Below, piece by piece: positions 32,369 through 34,353 of a stretch of DNA of 34,353 bases. Source of the stretch: Cyanobacteria bacterium UBA3803 (GTDB taxonomy: Bacteria; Cyanobacteriota; Vampirovibrionia; Gastranaerophilales; Gastranaerophilaceae); NCBI GenBank assembly GCA_002369055.1, contig DFEL01000141.1, positions 1-34,353 on the forward strand, in the 5' to 3' direction. The notes beneath the pieces were generated by a model, which was given only the letters and a program-made list of their open reading frames with translations, was not told the origin of the DNA and did no database searches. The stretch's first letter is position 1; each line of letters starts with the position of its first letter. Position numbers and translations under genes: made by a program.

Positions 32369-32829
32369 AATGTACTTCCTCTTTTTTGCTATTTATATCG
32401 TTTACATGAAAAAGCATACATTAAATATTTCTTAAGTTCAAGAAAAAATGTAAAATTGGCATGCCAAAATCGCCAAAACAGGCATGGTTTTTGAAATAAT
32501 TTACAATTCTTAACTATTTTTCAAATCATGAAAACATGCACCCAACATGCGTTTTCATGATTTGAAAGTCGGAAACCATGATGTAGCCTAATTATGAAGA
32601 TAGTTGATATACTTGAAATACAAGCCCCGAGCATGATTGAGATATATGTTGCGAAATGTGAAAATAAGGCTAAAACCCACTTGTAAAAATACTTTGAAAT
32701 TTTACAATGAATATAAATCAAGCACTGCTTGAATTTGGGGTAGTTATCGGAAAGCATATATTGAAAAACCGATAAATTTATATTTCATAATCTTGTTAAA
32801 ATTAAATTTAATCTTGGAGGACATGTAAA
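32369..32829. other. Non-coding gap with several stem-loops
   Basis: 461 bases without a convincing gene. It contains a 17-bp perfect inverted repeat (32519-32567), then stems TTGTAAAA/TTTTACAA (32681-32707), TCAAGC/GCTTGA (32718-32732) and TTATCGG/CCGATAA (32744-32775), the last shortly upstream of the Cys-rich gene. A structured leader or small RNA is possible; I do not recognise a known RNA family. Confidence 0.45.
32519..32567. repeat. 17-bp perfect inverted repeat with 15-base loop
   Basis: TTTCAAATCATGAAAAC (32519-32535) is the exact complement of 32551-32567. The loop holds two ATGC copies. No T tract follows on either strand, so it is not an obvious terminator. Confidence 0.8.
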
Positions 32830-33048
32830 GTGTTTAGAAGTCGTGATATGGGTCGTGCAGTGGCAGTGAGAAGATGGACACCAACTGCGTTGGATTGCTA
32901 TAAAAGAGGTTGCAACTGCGAAGGCTGTTTCTATAAAGATTTCTTTTCAGGTTCATCTCAAAAATGTCAGATGAAAGCATCTGTTTTAGAGTTAGTAAGA
33001 GTTTTGGGTACACCAAACGTAGAATTACAACAAATTATTTCAGATTAA
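32830..33048 (+). CDS. Small Cys-rich protein, possible metal binder
   Basis: 72 residues, GTG start with a GGAGG site nine bases upstream. I do not recognise the family. Five Cys lie at C23, C28, C30, C33 and C46 (DCYKRGCNCEGC, QKCQMK), suitable for a zinc or Fe-S site. The remainder has a basic, aromatic N-terminus (RRWTPTALDCYKRG) and a helical C-terminus (SVLELVRVLGTP). The WTPxA...CYxRxC beginning gives a regulator-like impression, but no DNA-binding motif can be claimed. It lies downstream of the structured gap and 91 bases before hpf. Confidence 0.65.
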   Translation: MFRSRDMGRAVAVRRWTPTALDCYKRGCNCEGCFYKDFFSGSSQKCQMKASVLELVRVLGTPNVELQQIISD

Positions 33049-33077
33049 TAATATTTATTAATTACTTAATTCATTAA

Positions 33078-33106
33078 TTGATTTTATTTTATTTTTCATG
33101 TATCCT
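33078..33106 (+). promoter_or_regulatory. Promoter for hpf
   Basis: TTGATT (33078-33083) and TATCCT (33101-33106) are 17 bp apart. GGAGG precedes the ATG at 33140. Confidence 0.45.
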
Positions 33107-33139
33107 AACATTACATTGTAAAATAAATTGGAGGAATAA

Positions 33140-33526
33140 ATGCGTATACACGTAAACGGAAGAAACATTGAAATAACTGACGCTATCAAATCTTATGTAA
33201 AAGAAAAAATCGGTAAAGTAGCAACTCACTATGATCAAATTCAAGGTATTGAAGTTATTTTGTCAGTAATTAAAAATCCTGCTGCTGCCGAAAAACATAT
33301 TGCTGAAGTAAGATGCAGCTTAGACAAGGTTAAGTTACATCTTGAAGAAACGGCAGAATCTATGTATGCAAGTATCGACTTGCTTTCTGATAAACTTTTA
33401 AGACAAGTTAAAAAAGTTAAGGATAAATCTTTATCTTCAAATAAGGCTTCTATAAGAACAGATGCAGTAGAAGACGACAATGACGATGATGAAATTATTG
33501 TTGTTGAGGCTATTTCTGAAGAATAA
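33140..33526 (+). CDS. hpf: Ribosome hibernation-promoting factor HPF/RaiA
   Basis: 128 residues. The beta-alpha HPF fold is clear in MRIHVNGRNIEITDAIKSYVKEKIGKVATHYDQI and EVRCSLDKVKLHLEETAESMYASIDLLSDKLLRQVKKVKDK. These proteins bind the 30S decoding centre and park ribosomes in slow growth. The length lies between the short form (about 95) and the long form (about 180); the long-form C-terminal dimerisation domain is absent, replaced by an acidic tail (DDNDDDEIIVV). A GGAGG site precedes the ATG. The stop overlaps the next gene (TAATG). Confidence 0.93.
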   Translation: MRIHVNGRNIEITDAIKSYVKEKIGKVATHYDQIQGIEVILSVIKNPAAAEKHIAEVRCSLDKVKLHLEETAESMYASIDLLSDKLLRQVKKVKDKSLSSNKASIRTDAVEDDNDDDEIIVVEAISEE

Positions 33527-34314
33527 TGCTTAACGGTAAAAAAATCGTTGTTATAATGCCTGCGTATAATGCGGAGCATACTTTGAAACAAACTTATGAT
33601 GAAATATATCGTGAATTTGTTGATGAAGTAATTTTAGTAGACGACAGCTCTTTAGATAATACTAAGGAGCTGTCTAAGTCTTTGCAAATTACAACGATTG
33701 TTCATACAGAGAACAAAGGCTACGGTGCTAATCAAAAATCTTGTTATAAGGCGGCATTAAAAGCTGGTGCAGATATTGTAATCATGCTTCATCCTGATTA
33801 TCAATATACTCCAAAATTAATACCTGCTATGGCTTCTATGATGGCTTTTGAGCAATATGACGCAGTGTTGGCTTCGCGTATGCTTGGTTGTTCGGCTCTA
33901 AAAGGTGGTATGCCGCTATATAAATATTTTGCTAATAAATTTTTAACTACATTTGAAAATTTGTTATTACATGAAAAATTATCAGAATATCATACGGGCT
34001 TCAGAGGTTTTACTAAAAAAGTTTTAGAGAGCTTACCGCTTGAATCTTGTAATGATGATTTTATTTTTGACAATGAAGTTTTGGCATTGTTATTTTTTAA
34101 TAAATATAATATAGGTGAAATTTCTTGTCCTACAAAATATTTTAAAGAAGCATCTTCAATAAACTTTGTACGCTCTTGTAAGTATGGTTTTGGAGTTTTA
34201 GGTGTAAGTTTATTATATAGATTGGCAAAATGCGGTTTGAAATTTGGTATTTTTAAAAATAATGGTAGAACACTGGATTTGAATTCAGAATTAACTTATT
34301 ATTACAAAAAATAA
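33526..34314 (+). CDS. Family 2 glycosyltransferase, DPM1-like
   Basis: 262 residues with a GT-A fold: VVIMPAYNAEHTL, VDDSSLDNT (38-46), and the metal-binding region as IMLHPDYQYTP (87-96), where His replaces the first Asp of DxD. HTGFRGFTKKVLE in the second half matches dolichol-phosphate-mannose-synthase-like enzymes. There are no membrane helices, unlike the larger relative at 2097. Its start overlaps the hpf stop, an odd pairing seen here as an operon. Donor and acceptor are unknown. The remaining 39 bases of the window hold no gene. Confidence 0.88.
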   Translation: MLNGKKIVVIMPAYNAEHTLKQTYDEIYREFVDEVILVDDSSLDNTKELSKSLQITTIVHTENKGYGANQKSCYKAALKAGADIVIMLHPDYQYTPKLIPAMASMMAFEQYDAVLASRMLGCSALKGGMPLYKYFANKFLTTFENLLLHEKLSEYHTGFRGFTKKVLESLPLESCNDDFIFDNEVLALLFFNKYNIGEISCPTKYFKEASSINFVRSCKYGFGVLGVSLLYRLAKCGLKFGIFKNNGRTLDLNSELTYYYKK

Positions 34315-34353
34315 GTAATTAGGTTTTTATAACAAAAATGCGACTCCTTAGTA

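Overview
The window is low-GC, gene-dense DNA from a bacterium with an outer membrane: it carries two Kdo-synthesis genes, undecaprenyl-pyrophosphatase and type IV pilus inner-membrane parts. It also has minCDE, an endonuclease-type mutL and many genes joined by one-base TAATG overlaps. The AT-rich coding and prepilin N-termini with an FTLxEM signature fit a gut member of the non-photosynthetic cyanobacterial sister lineage (Melainabacteria/Vampirovibrionia, Gastranaerophilales-like). That placement is inference from gene style; no rRNA or tRNA gene is present to confirm it.

Layout. 1-3050: a 3'-truncated phospholipase-D-like nuclease and a YdjC/ChbG-type deacetylase on the minus strand, divergent from a membrane-bound family 2 glycosyltransferase. 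3051-5296: a hairpin-rich gap and ftsH. 5452-11529: the standout locus, three tandem paralogues of 665-685 residues. Each has a type IV prepilin N-terminus, about 17-18 YadA-head-like 'IGxYAG' repeats, a C-terminal S74-type intramolecular chaperone domain with a Ser-Lys pair, and a coiled-coil tail. 11641-14313: a small secreted protein and a DciA/DUF721 protein divergent from an nrnA-like DHH phosphoesterase and a YihY membrane protein. 14387-15268: a diguanylate-cyclase-like protein with altered receiver and GGDEF signatures. 15341-19843 (minus): nadA-rlmB-sigma70 coupled by overlaps, then an SPOR protein and a PfkB sugar kinase. 19940-22442: a natural PilM-PilN fusion followed by PilO. 22492-23716 (minus): a STAS-like small protein and a radical SAM protein whose ribosome site lies in a hairpin. 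23835-26574: kdsD-kdsC-queD-uppP. 26685-29930: an orphan DNA methyltransferase, mutL, and a solitary HigA-like antitoxin preceded by the decayed tail of its toxin. 29985-32368 (minus): minC-minD-minE, with an unusual 130-residue charged MinE tail. 32369-34314: a structured non-coding gap, a small Cys-rich protein, a hibernation factor and a second glycosyltransferase.

How it fits together. Most genes are housekeeping (envelope, division, repair, translation). The candidate undescribed system is the set of pilin-anchored beta-roll proteins that appear to fold with a self-cleaving chaperone of the kind found on phage tail spikes. The PilMN fusion and PilO about 8 kb away are plausible parts of the machinery that would assemble or export them, although nothing in the window proves the link.
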